Source: Candidatus Brocadiia bacterium (GTDB lineage Bacteria > Planctomycetota > MHYJ01 > WSZJ01). From it: a stretch of 8,475 nucleotides of DNA. Shown piece after piece: positions 1 through 6,338 of the stretch. The stretch is taken from contig JABWAY010000179.1 in NCBI GenBank assembly GCA_013360825.1, positions 1-8,475 on the forward strand, written 5' to 3'. The notes under the pieces are model-generated. The model searched no databases. It was given only the letters and a program-made list of their open reading frames with translations, and was not told the DNA's origin. Positions within the stretch are counted from its first letter, which is position 1; each line of letters opens with the position of its first letter. The position numbers and the translations under genes were made by a program.

Positions 1-720
1 GAGGCGGGCGCGCGCGGCGGGGCGGCCGTCGGCGGCGGGGGTGTCGGCGGAGGTGTCGCCGAGGACGGCGTCGACGCGGTAGACGCCCCGGGGGAGGCCG
101 GAGAGGGACGCATCGCCGGTCCAGGATCCGCCGGCGGGGAGGTGTGCGCCGTGAACGGAGATCCAGCTGACCTGGAGACAGCGCCCGCCCGCGGTGTGAA
201 TGCGGAGGGTGACGGCGCCGGAGCGGGATCCCTCGGGGCGGAGGAGGCGGGCCACGCGGGCGCCGGGACCGAACAGCGCGATCGCGGCGGCGTCGGAGTC
301 CCGGCGTCGGAGTTCGACCGCGACCGGGCCCCCGTTGGAGAGGACCGCTTCGATCGTGCCGTTCCCGGCGTCGCGGAGCGTGAACGTCACCGCGGAGGTC
401 TCCGGGTCCCGCGGGAACGCGGCCGTCGGGGCTGGCCATCGGGAGGCGCAGGCCTGGAACTCGCTCTCCCAGGGCCATCCGGTGAGGCGCCCGAGCGTCC
501 ACCGGGCATTGGCGCGCACGGGCGGGGCGGGGTCGGATCCCAGTGCGATCAGCCGGGGAATCGCTCCGGGGGTGTCTGCGAGGAGCAGCGCCGCATTGGC
601 GCGGTGGATCCACTGGTCGCTGCGGGAGCGGGAATCGAGGCGGCGGGCGGCGAGGGAAGGGGTGAGGGCGGCGGCGAAGGCGGCGGCGGTGCAGAAGGCG
701 AGGGCGAGTCTGAGGGCCAT
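1..720 (-). CDS. Secreted HEAT-like repeat protein, C-terminal part outside window
   Basis: Reading the minus strand from the ATG at 720-718 gives 240 codons without a stop, so the gene continues past the left edge. The N-terminus is a typical Sec signal peptide: a short basic start, a long Ala/Leu core (residues 4-24), then a likely cleavage near SLA-A. Residues about 36-79 form two short helices with a HEAT-like signature (AIPRLIALGSDPAPPVRANA followed by RWTLGRLTG). The rest (about 100-240) is rich in Gly, Val, Thr and Arg and looks like beta-sandwich sequence, with no motif I can name. No Shine-Dalgarno sequence precedes the ATG, so the start is chosen from the signal peptide. It is divergent from the anti-sigma operon. 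Codons are strongly C-ending throughout, as in a real gene here. The function is unknown; a periplasmic or surface scaffold is a guess from the domains. Confidence 0.75.
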   Translation of the reverse strand, partial: MALRLALAFCTAAAFAAALTPSLAARRLDSRSRSDQWIHRANAALLLADTPGAIPRLIALGSDPAPPVRANARWTLGRLTGWPWESEFQACASRWPAPTAAFPRDPETSAVTFTLRDAGNGTIEAVLSNGGPVAVELRRRDSDAAAIALFGPGARVARLLRPEGSRSGAVTLRIHTAGGRCLQVSWISVHGAHLPAGGSWTGDASLSGLPRGVYRVDAVLGDTSADTPAADGRPAARARL

Positions 721-757
721 GGGGGAGATGATGAAGGAAAGAAGGGAAGATTCAAGT

Positions 758-803
758 GGGGGAGCGGGGTTTCTGGGGCGGGCGGGGCGGGCGCGGGGGC
801 GGG
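758..803 (+). other. Candidate G-quadruplex (eight G-tracts)
   Basis: Eight runs of three to five G follow each other at 758-762, 766-769, 775-778, 780-782, 784-787, 789-791, 795-799 and 801-803. The loops are 3, 5, 1, 1, 1, 3 and 1 nt. This meets the usual G3+N1-7 rule several times over, with the single-base loops that favour stable parallel quadruplexes. It lies 38 to 83 bp upstream of the minus-strand start at 720. Whether it folds or acts in regulation is inference, and a GC-rich genome raises the chance level. Confidence 0.5.
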
Positions 804-878
804 ACTGCGGTCACCAGTCGCGGCCCGCGGCGCCTGTACGACGTAAGCTCTGTGTGCAGCAAGGGTTATGCCTGCGCT

Positions 879-897
879 GGAATCGCTCCAGGATTCC
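879..897. repeat. Short inverted repeat, possible operator
   Basis: GGAATC (879-884) and GATTCC (892-897) are a perfect 6-bp inverted repeat around a 7-base spacer, 57 bp before the anti-sigma start codon. It could be a protein-binding site or a small hairpin. Six-bp arms are short, so chance is possible. Confidence 0.25.
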
Positions 898-953
898 TCC
901 CGATCCCGGAGATTTTCTCGAAACCTCGCTCCCTTTCCAGGGTTGTAAACAGC

Positions 954-1469
954 ATGACCTGCAAACACTGCGAAGACCGCCTCCTCCCGTGGCTCGACCG
1001 CCGACTCGACGCGGCGACGTCCGCAGAGTTCGACCGCCACCTGAAGTCGAGCCCGGCCTGCGCCCGCGAGGCGGGCGAGATGCGCCGCACCTGGCATCTC
1101 CTCGGCTACCACCCGGGACTCTCGCCGACCGGCAACCTCCCGGCCAGGCTCCTCGAGGCCGCACGCGTCCAGCTCGACGCCGAACGGCGATGGACCTGGC
1201 GCCTCCGGAAACACCTCCCGCTGGTCGCGTCCGCCGCAGTCCTCCTCGTCGTCGTCTGCTTCTCCGTCCTCTGGCACCCCGGCGCCTCCGGCCCCGACGC
1301 CGAACTCAACCGGATCCTCGCCTCCCTCGACCCCGAGGAGCGCGAGGTCGTCCTCAACCTCGACCTCTACGAGAACCTCGAAACCGTCCAGCACATGGAC
1401 GTCCTCGAAGACCAGGGCGTCGTCGAATACCTCGACCTCGTGCAGAGCTTCACCGATGAAGATTTCTAA
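954..1469 (+). CDS. Anti-sigma factor, zf-HC2 (ZAS) type, single-pass membrane
   Basis: This 171-residue protein begins at the ATG at 954; the open frame upstream is GC-rich non-coding sequence. The N-terminus (residues 1-47) matches the zf-HC2/ZAS fold: CKHC at 3-6, an amphipathic segment, then HLKSSPAC at 29-36. The family pattern is His-x3-Cys-x2-Cys; here the middle Cys is Ser33, leaving C3, C6, H29 and C36 as possible zinc ligands. A membrane helix spans about 88-107. The C-terminal 64 residues are outside the membrane, acidic, and repeat a Leu-Asp-Leu-type unit (LDLYENLE, MDVLEDQG, LDLVQSF). ZAS proteins hold an extracytoplasmic-function sigma factor at the membrane. Normally the sigma gene lies just upstream, but here the upstream neighbour is divergent and unrelated. 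The end overlaps the next gene by 14 bp. The fold assignment is good; the partner is unknown. Confidence 0.8.
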   Translation: MTCKHCEDRLLPWLDRRLDAATSAEFDRHLKSSPACAREAGEMRRTWHLLGYHPGLSPTGNLPARLLEAARVQLDAERRWTWRLRKHLPLVASAAVLLVVVCFSVLWHPGASGPDAELNRILASLDPEEREVVLNLDLYENLETVQHMDVLEDQGVVEYLDLVQSFTDEDF

Positions 1470-2079
1470 ACCCCTCTTCCTCGCCTTCGCCCTCGTCGCC
1501 CCGTTCGCGGCCGCCGCGAGCGCCGTGCCGGAGCGCCCCTCCGTTCAGGAGGTCCGCGAGAACATCCGCCGCTGGCGCGCTCTTCCCCAGGGCGAGCAGC
1601 AGCGCATCCGGCAGAACTACCGCCAGTTCCGCCAGTTCAAGCCCGACCAGGCGGGGCTCGTCCGCGAGCATTTCCGGAAATTCCGCAATCTGACTCCAGA
1701 GCGCCGGGCCGAGCTGTCGAAGAAGCTTCAGGACCTGCCGCCCCAGCAGCGGGAGCAAGTGGCGCAACGGCTCCGGAAGCTGCAGCAGGAAGGGTCGGAC
1801 AGGCGAAAAATGGCGGTCGCGTTCGCGAAGCTGGCGAAAAGCCTGGGCGCGGACGAGAAACGCCGGCTGGAGGAGATCCAGGATCCTGCCGAGAAGCGTC
1901 AGTACCTGAGCGGGCTGTTCCGGGAACGCGTCCAGAGGATGTACCTCGAGGGGCGCACGCCGGAGGAACGGGCCGCGTGGGACCGGCTGCCCAGGGCGGA
2001 TCGGAAGGATCACCTGCAGCGGTTCTTCAGGGAGCGGGTCATGCGCGGCCCGCCTGGCGAAGGAGGAGGTGTCCGATGA
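1456..2079 (+). CDS. Secreted DUF3106 family protein
   Basis: This 207-residue protein starts inside the end of the anti-sigma gene (14-bp overlap), which suggests translational coupling. Residues 1-23 are a clear signal peptide ending at ASA-VPE. The mature part is highly charged and probably helical, with recurring units of the form W-x-x-L-P-x-x-x-[QR]: around W40 (RWRALPQGEQQR), residues 76-99 (FRNLTPERR and LQDLPPQQRE) and W175 (WDRLPRADRKD). This spaced 'W/F..L(P/T)..ERQ' pattern is the mark of DUF3106. The function of the family is not established; members often lie near anti-sigma genes, which suggests a periplasmic partner or sensor, possibly like small helical envelope-stress proteins (inference). 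Codon usage changes within the gene, from C-ending in the 5' part to G-ending in the 3' part, without a break in frame. Confidence 0.8.
   Translation: MKISKPLFLAFALVAPFAAAASAVPERPSVQEVRENIRRWRALPQGEQQRIRQNYRQFRQFKPDQAGLVREHFRKFRNLTPERRAELSKKLQDLPPQQREQVAQRLRKLQQEGSDRRKMAVAFAKLAKSLGADEKRRLEEIQDPAEKRQYLSGLFRERVQRMYLEGRTPEERAAWDRLPRADRKDHLQRFFRERVMRGPPGEGGGVR
2061..2069 (+). promoter_or_regulatory. Strong Shine-Dalgarno sequence
   Basis: AGGAGGAGG lies 6 bases before the ATG at 2076, inside the last codons of the DUF3106 gene. It fixes the start of the third gene and shows that this organism uses SD-led initiation. Confidence 0.8.
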
Positions 2080-2480
2080 TGAAGCAGGCGACCCTGGCCC
2101 TCGCGATGCTGTTCGCGGGGGCTTTTTCTTTGGAAGCGCGGGAGCCGGGGCCCGCGCACGACGGGGAGTGGCGGGAGTTCATGCGTCGGTGCGGCGGGGA
2201 GCTGGTGCCGGAGGCGAAGATCCGGAAGGCGGTGAAGTCGATGAGTCGGAGCGACCGCGCGGAGGTGCAGGCCCGGCTGCGGCGGATCCGGCTGATGACC
2301 GAGGCCTGGGCGAGGGCGGAGCGGCAGGCCCAGGCGCTGTTCGCGACCCGGGCGCTGGTGGGCGGACTCTACCCGGCGCTGCGGGCGGACGTGCGCCCCG
2401 CGGTGGATTTCATCATGCAGATGAACGGATTCGGGGTGAAGCGCGGCGTGATCGGGCGCCGGACGGGGCAGATGCTGTAG
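2076..2480 (+). CDS. Small secreted protein of unknown function
   Basis: I do not recognise this 134-residue protein. The start ATG at 2076 overlaps the DUF3106 stop (ATGA, 2076-2079) and has a strong SD; a second in-frame ATG follows at once. Residues 1-21 look like a signal peptide (hydrophobic core LALAMLFAGAF, cleavage near LEA-REP). The mature part of about 113 residues is basic and mostly helical by composition, with a single Cys (in MRRCGGEL, about residue 39) and the phrases KAVKSMSRSDRAEVQARLRR and FIMQMNGFGVKRGVIGRR. The Ser-Arg-Ser-Asp-Arg-Ala-Glu unit resembles the 'L..ER.E' units of its DUF3106 neighbour, so it may be a shortened relative (inference). It ends the operon, with a terminator 28 bp after the stop. 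Codons are almost all G-ending, unlike the first gene of the same operon. Confidence 0.75.
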   Translation: MMKQATLALAMLFAGAFSLEAREPGPAHDGEWREFMRRCGGELVPEAKIRKAVKSMSRSDRAEVQARLRRIRLMTEAWARAERQAQALFATRALVGGLYPALRADVRPAVDFIMQMNGFGVKRGVIGRRTGQML

Positions 2481-2507
2481 GGCGTGGAAGCGGCGGACGG
2501 AGCATTG

Positions 2508-2541
2508 ACAGCCGGGCCTGCGGGTCCGGCTGTTTTGTTTT
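2508..2541 (+). terminator. Intrinsic terminator of the anti-sigma operon
   Basis: An 11-bp stem (2508-2518 with 2523-2533, including one G-U pair) closes a TGCG tetraloop and runs directly into TTTTGTTTT. It lies 28 bp after the stop of the third gene. This is a classic rho-independent terminator and marks the end of the three-gene operon. Confidence 0.88.
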
Positions 2542-2554
2542 CACGGGGCGGTTG

Positions 2555-2569
2555 CGGCAAATCGGCAAA
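2555..2569 (+). repeat. Tandem CGGCAAA repeat upstream of the hydrolase gene
   Basis: CGGCAAA occurs at 2555-2561 and again at 2563-2569, an 8-bp period, just after the terminator. A TATCAT hexamer at 2589-2594 could be a -10 element, but no good -35 lies at the right distance. Together they are a weak candidate for the control region of the gene starting at 2678. The nearby CCGGG-GGCG-CCCGG (2570-2583) can form a 5-bp hairpin. Apart from these I see nothing in 2542-2677. Confidence 0.3.
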
Positions 2570-2677
2570 CCGGGGGCGCCCGGCCGCGTATCATGTGCGG
2601 CCTTCCGGCGCCGCCGGTGCCCGTTCCGCGCGAGATCCGCGGGGCGGGAGATCGAAACCCTTCGGAGACCTGGAAAC

Positions 2678-3979
2678 ATGCGCCTGCCGATCGCCCTCGC
2701 CGGACTCCTTTTCGCCGTCTCGACCGCGGCCGCCCTGGAGCCGCCCGCCTACCTGCTCGCCCCGGACGACGCCTACGCCTGGTCGGCGAAAACGACGACA
2801 CGGCTGGAGGGGGCGGAGGTCACGGTCCTCCGGCTGACGTCGCAGAAATGGCAGGGGAAGACGTGGCGACACTGGATGCACGTCGTCCGGCCGGACGAGG
2901 TCGCCCACACCGGGACGGCGCTGTTCCTGATCGCCGGCGGATCGACCTCGAAGGACGAGCCGCGGGCGATGACCCCGGAGGTCGCCGTGCTGCGGGAGGT
3001 CGCCATCCGGACGCGGAGCACGCTGATCGTCCTCTCCCAGGTCCCGAACCAGCCGCTGTTCGACGGAAAGTCCGAGGACGCGATCATCGCGCACACCTTC
3101 GCGAAGTTCCTGGAGACGGGGGACGAATCCTGGCCGGCGCTTCTCCCCATGACGAAATCCGCCATGCGGGGGATGGACGCGGCGCAGGCCTTCCTGAAGG
3201 AGCGGTACCGGCAGGATGTCGGGAAGTTCGTGGTGACCGGTGCGAGCAAGCGCGGCTGGACGACGTGGATGACGGCGGCGTTCGATCCGCGCGTCGCGGC
3301 GATCGCGCCGATGGTGATCGACACGCTGAATTTTCCGCGCCAGATGAAGCTCCAGGTCGAGTCGTTCGGGGACTATTCGGACCAGATCGGGGATTACACG
3401 GCGCTGAACCTGCCGGAGAAGCTCAAGACGGCGGAGGGGAAGCGCCTGGTGGAGCTGGTCGACCCGCACGTCTGGCGCGAGCGGTTCACGATGCCGAAGC
3501 TGATCGTGCTGGGGACGAACGACCGGTACTGGCCGGTGGACGCTCTCAAGGTCTACCTCGGGGATCTTCCGGGGGAGACGCTGGTCCACTATGTCCCGAA
3601 TGCCGGGCACGGGCTGGGTCCGGGGGCGGTGGAGGCGATCGCGTCCTGGTACATGAACCTGCTGGAGGGGCGGGAGCGGCCGAAGTTCACCTGGGAGACG
3701 TGCACCGAGGAGGGCTGCTGCACGACGACGCTGGTCTGCGCGGGAAAGCCGGTGCGGGTGGAGTTGTGGCGGGCGGCGAGCGAGACGCGGGATTTCCGGA
3801 ACAGCCGCTGGACCTGCGAGCCGCTGGAGCTCAAGGACGGCAGGGTCAGTGCCTGCGTCGACCACCCCGACGCGGGGTGGATCGCCTGGCACATCCGGGT
3901 GACCTGGGACGGCCCGCTCGGCCAGGAGTACGCGCTCTGCACGAACGTGGAGACGGCGGGGGCCCCCGCGGGGAAGTAG
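2678..3979 (+). CDS. PhoPQ-activated pathogenicity-related family protein (secreted alpha/beta hydrolase-like)
   Basis: This 433-residue protein starts at the ATG at 2678; GGAGA (2664-2668) gives an SD 9 bases away, and a signal peptide follows at once (residues 1-19, TAAA-LEP). It matches the PhoPQ_related family (named from Salmonella PqaA). The YAW segment and the LTSQKWQGKTWRHWMHVVRP block are typical of the family N-terminus. An alpha/beta-hydrolase core follows, with likely nucleophile Ser190 (GASKRGW), acid Asp282 (GTNDRYWPVD) and His311 (NAGHGL). The C-terminal 90 residues form a separate, probably beta-sandwich, domain with seven Cys (342, 347, 348, 354, 380, 393, 421). Length is near the family norm and all triad residues are present, so it is likely an active secreted hydrolase. 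No substrate is established, so none is assigned. It stands alone between a terminator and a convergent operon, with its own upstream region. Confidence 0.9.
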   Translation: MRLPIALAGLLFAVSTAAALEPPAYLLAPDDAYAWSAKTTTRLEGAEVTVLRLTSQKWQGKTWRHWMHVVRPDEVAHTGTALFLIAGGSTSKDEPRAMTPEVAVLREVAIRTRSTLIVLSQVPNQPLFDGKSEDAIIAHTFAKFLETGDESWPALLPMTKSAMRGMDAAQAFLKERYRQDVGKFVVTGASKRGWTTWMTAAFDPRVAAIAPMVIDTLNFPRQMKLQVESFGDYSDQIGDYTALNLPEKLKTAEGKRLVELVDPHVWRERFTMPKLIVLGTNDRYWPVDALKVYLGDLPGETLVHYVPNAGHGLGPGAVEAIASWYMNLLEGRERPKFTWETCTEEGCCTTTLVCAGKPVRVELWRAASETRDFRNSRWTCEPLELKDGRVSACVDHPDAGWIAWHIRVTWDGPLGQEYALCTNVETAGAPAGK

Positions 3980-3982
3980 GGA

Positions 3983-4018
3983 GACCGGGGACGGGGCCGC
4001 CGGGGCGGCGCCCCGGTC
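3983..4018. terminator. GC-rich hairpin between convergent genes
   Basis: CCGGGGC (4000-4006) pairs perfectly with GCCCCGG (4010-4016) around a 3-base loop. GACCGGGG (3983-3990) can instead pair with CCCCGGTC (4011-4018), so two structures compete. It starts 4 bp after the hydrolase stop and overlaps the stop codon of the convergent minus-strand gene (4017-4019). There is no U-tract on either side, so it is at best a structure-assisted or bidirectional terminator. Confidence 0.45.
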
Positions 4019-4673
4019 AGAACACGAAGACGTTCCCCTTGTCCCGCACCCCCTCCCACCGCGATTCCTCGAACCGGTACAGCCTCGCCGGCCGGTGGGC
4101 CCCGACCTTCCGCGCCCGCCCCAGCGGCCGCAGCACCTTCAGCGACAGCAGCTTCTTCCGGAAATTCCGCTTGTCCAGCACGCGCCCGAGCACCGCTTCG
4201 TAGGCCTCCTGCACCTCCGTCAGCGTGAATTCCTCCGGGAGCAGCCGGAAGCCGACGGGGGAGTATTCGATCTTGCCGCGGAGGCGCTGGAGGGCGTAGT
4301 CGACGATCCGGCGGTGGTCGAAGGCCAGGCGGGGGAGAGCGTGGAGCGGGGTCCAGGAGGCGTCGCCGGCGGGGAGCGGGGTCGCCGGGGGGACGAGGGC
4401 GATATGGGCGACGGTGATGACGCGGCCGCGGGGGTCGCGGGCGGGGTCGCCGAACGTGAAGAGCTGTTCGAGGTAGACGTCGTCGAGGCCGGCGCGCTGG
4501 CGGAGGATGCGGACCGCGGCGGCCTGGAGTTCCTCGCGGGGGTGGAGGAGGCCGCCGGGGAGGGAGGACCAGCCGGCGAAGGGTGGGCGGAGGCGGCGGA
4601 GGAGGAGGACCTGGAGGCGGGCGAGCCCGAGGCGGAAGAGCACGGTATCGACGGAGACGCGGCAGCCGGTCAC
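4017..4673 (-). CDS. nrtR: NrtR-type regulator of NAD metabolism (degenerate Nudix domain plus winged helix)
   Basis: This 218-residue protein starts at a GTG that overlaps the nadE stop (GTGA, 4670-4673). Residues about 5-135 form a Nudix domain. The Nudix box is at 41-63: G41, E47 and R55 are kept, but the positions that should read Glu-Leu-x-Glu-Glu are Ile56, Leu57, Arg58, Gln59, Arg60, so the metal-binding glutamates are gone. Residues about 140-218 match the winged-helix region of NrtR proteins (FTLTEVQEAYEAVLGRVLDK, then NFRKKLL and a basic stretch to RLYRFEE). Known NrtR proteins are repressors that bind ADP-ribose in the Nudix fold instead of hydrolysing it. The lost residues and the overlap with nadE both support that role rather than an enzyme. 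Codons change from C-ending in the 5' part to G-ending in the 3' part. An unrelated Nudix hydrolase is less likely because of the C-terminal domain. Confidence 0.82.
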   Translation of the reverse strand: MTGCRVSVDTVLFRLGLARLQVLLLRRLRPPFAGWSSLPGGLLHPREELQAAAVRILRQRAGLDDVYLEQLFTFGDPARDPRGRVITVAHIALVPPATPLPAGDASWTPLHALPRLAFDHRRIVDYALQRLRGKIEYSPVGFRLLPEEFTLTEVQEAYEAVLGRVLDKRNFRKKLLSLKVLRPLGRARKVGAHRPARLYRFEESRWEGVRDKGNVFVF

Positions 4674-6331
4674 GGGCGCCTCGCGGCGGCGCGGGCGGCG
4701 GGGCGGTATCCCTGGGCGATCGGGAGCCTCCGGCCCGCGCCGAAGGCCCGGGGCGTGACCTTGAGGCCCGGGGGCATCTGGCGTCGCTTGTATTCGTTCC
4801 GATCGACCATCCCCACCACGGCGGCGACGGTCGCGGGGTCGAAACCGCGGCGCACGATCGCGGCCGGATCCTCGTCGTGGACGATGTAGCGCTCGAGGAT
4901 GCCGTCGAGGAGGTCGTAGGGCGGGAGGGAGTCCTGGTCCGTCTGGTTCCGGCGCAGTTCCGCGGTCGGCGGCCGGGTGAAGACCCGCTCAGGGATGGCG
5001 GCGCGGACGGTGTTGGCATGGCGCGACAGCGCGTAGACCTGCATTTTCGGAAGGTCGCTGATGACGGCGAGGCCGCCGCACATGTCCCCGTAGAGCGTGC
5101 AGTATCCCGTGGCGAGCTCGCTCTTGTTTCCCGTCGTGAGCAGCATCCACCCGAACTTGTTCGAGAGCCCCATCAGGATCAGCCCGCGGATCCGCGCCTG
5201 GAGATTCTCCTCGGTGACGTCGGCCTTCCGGCCCGCGAACGCCGGCGACAGCGCGCGGAGGGAGGCGGCGAAAACTCCTTCGATCGGGATCTCCCGGACC
5301 CGGATTCCGAGAGCGTGCGCCATCGTCCGGGCATCCTCCCCGGAGGCGCGGCTGGTGAAGCGGCTGGGGAGCAGGGCCCCGTGGACCCGCGACGGGCCGA
5401 GCGCCTCCACGGCGATCGCCGCGACCAGCGAGGAATCGATGCCGCCTGACAGACCGAGGACCACGTCGCTGAACCCGCACTTGCGCACGTAATCCCGGAC
5501 CCCGAGGACCAGGGCATCCCAGGTCTCCGCCGTGTCGCCCGCGGGCTCCGGACGCACCGTCCCGGCGCCCGCCTCCAGGTCCACGACGACGAGGTCCTCC
5601 GCGAAGGCCGCCGCACGGGCCATCAGGCGCCCGCGGGCGTCGAACGCGCACGACCGGCCGTCGAACACGAGGTCGTCGTTCCCGCCGACCTGGTTCACGA
5701 AGATCAGCGGGGTCTTCCGCCTCCGCGCGATCGAGGCCAGCATGTCCTGCCGCAGGGCTCCTTTGCCCCGCCACCACGGCGACGCGCTGATGTTGACCAG
5801 GATGCGCGCGCCGCGGCGCGCCAGTTCGGCCATCGGATCCACCGCGTAATGGCGTGTCTTCCAGTACGCCTTGTCGTTCCAGGCGTCCTCGCAGATCGAG
5901 AGGCCGAGGCGCGTCCCGCCGAACCGCACGACCCCGTCCGGGGCTCCGCGCTCGAAGTAGCGCTCTTCGTCGAACACGTCATAGAACGGGAGGAGGGACT
6001 TGTGCGCGACCGCCGCGATCCGGCCGCCGTGGAGGAGGGCGGCGGCGTTGAAGAGGGGGCGCCCCTCGCCCGGGTTGGGGTCCGCGAACCCCGCCACGCA
6101 GGCGATTCCCCGGGTGTCGCGCGCCAGCGCCGCGAGGGCGCGGCGCTGGGCCCGGACGAAATCTCCCTTGAGCAGGAGGTCGCGCGGGGGATATCCGGTG
6201 ACGGAGAGCTCGGGAAAGACCGCCAGGGAGGCTCCGGCCGCCTTCGCGCGCCGGAGGGCGTCGCGCATCCGGGCGACGTTGCCCTCGAGGTCGCCGACGA
6301 CGGCGTTCAGCTGGGCGAGGGCGATGCGCAT
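4670..6331 (-). CDS. nadE: Glutamine-dependent NAD+ synthetase
   Basis: This 553-residue two-domain enzyme converts deamido-NAD+ to NAD+, using ATP and ammonia from glutamine, in the cytoplasm. The N-terminal glutaminase (carbon-nitrogen hydrolase fold, residues 1 to about 260) carries its triad: Glu41 (FPELSVTGYPPRDLL), Lys111 (HKSLLPFYDVFDE) and Cys147 (ICEDAWND). The synthetase domain (about 270-553) has the ATP pyrophosphatase loop SGGIDSS at 295-301 and the conserved blocks ENLQARIRG, TTGNKSELATGYCTLYGDMC, NQTDQDSLPPYDLLD and KRRQMPPGLKVTPRAFG. Nothing essential is missing and the length is normal for the two-domain form. The ATG at 6331 begins directly with the family start MRIALAQLN. 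A 56-bp gap with palindromic sequence precedes it, and it overlaps the NrtR-like gene by 4 bp, so the two are probably co-transcribed and self-regulated. Confidence 0.97.
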   Translation of the reverse strand: MRIALAQLNAVVGDLEGNVARMRDALRRAKAAGASLAVFPELSVTGYPPRDLLLKGDFVRAQRRALAALARDTRGIACVAGFADPNPGEGRPLFNAAALLHGGRIAAVAHKSLLPFYDVFDEERYFERGAPDGVVRFGGTRLGLSICEDAWNDKAYWKTRHYAVDPMAELARRGARILVNISASPWWRGKGALRQDMLASIARRRKTPLIFVNQVGGNDDLVFDGRSCAFDARGRLMARAAAFAEDLVVVDLEAGAGTVRPEPAGDTAETWDALVLGVRDYVRKCGFSDVVLGLSGGIDSSLVAAIAVEALGPSRVHGALLPSRFTSRASGEDARTMAHALGIRVREIPIEGVFAASLRALSPAFAGRKADVTEENLQARIRGLILMGLSNKFGWMLLTTGNKSELATGYCTLYGDMCGGLAVISDLPKMQVYALSRHANTVRAAIPERVFTRPPTAELRRNQTDQDSLPPYDLLDGILERYIVHDEDPAAIVRRGFDPATVAAVVGMVDRNEYKRRQMPPGLKVTPRAFGAGRRLPIAQGYRPAARAAARRP

Positions 6332-6338
6332 GGAGTAA

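Larger units (their letters stand above)
721..953. promoter_or_regulatory. Divergent intergenic region
   Basis: This 233-bp stretch lies between two divergent starts (720 minus, 954 plus), so it should hold promoters for both genes. I see no hexamer pair close to a sigma-70 consensus on either strand, and no convincing open reading frame. The left half (758-803) is a run of G-tracts. The right half has an inverted repeat at 879-897. The change from a G-rich to a C-rich plus strand near 840 matches the change in coding direction. Confidence 0.5.

Noticed and set aside
142..1459. Long plus-strand open frames across the left end (142-846 and 200-1459).
   Set aside because: They are Gly/Glu- or Arg/Pro-rich without any domain, and lie antisense to the signal-peptide gene at 1-720 or out of frame with the anti-sigma gene. 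High GC content makes such shadow frames common.
3983..4018. Possible mobile-element inverted end or attachment site at the convergent hairpin.
   Set aside because: There is no matching end elsewhere in the window, no target duplication and no transposase or integrase gene. A convergent-gene hairpin is the simpler reading.
2593..4203. Long frames on both strands over the hydrolase gene (2591-3892 minus, 2593-4203 plus).
   Set aside because: Composition is Arg/Gly/Ala-biased and no motif is seen, whereas the frame 2678-3979 shows a full hydrolase with its triad. They are shadows.
3589..5019. A 476-residue minus-strand frame spanning the ends of three genes.
   Set aside because: It is a Pro/Arg low-complexity translation that crosses the nadE, NrtR and hydrolase genes out of frame.
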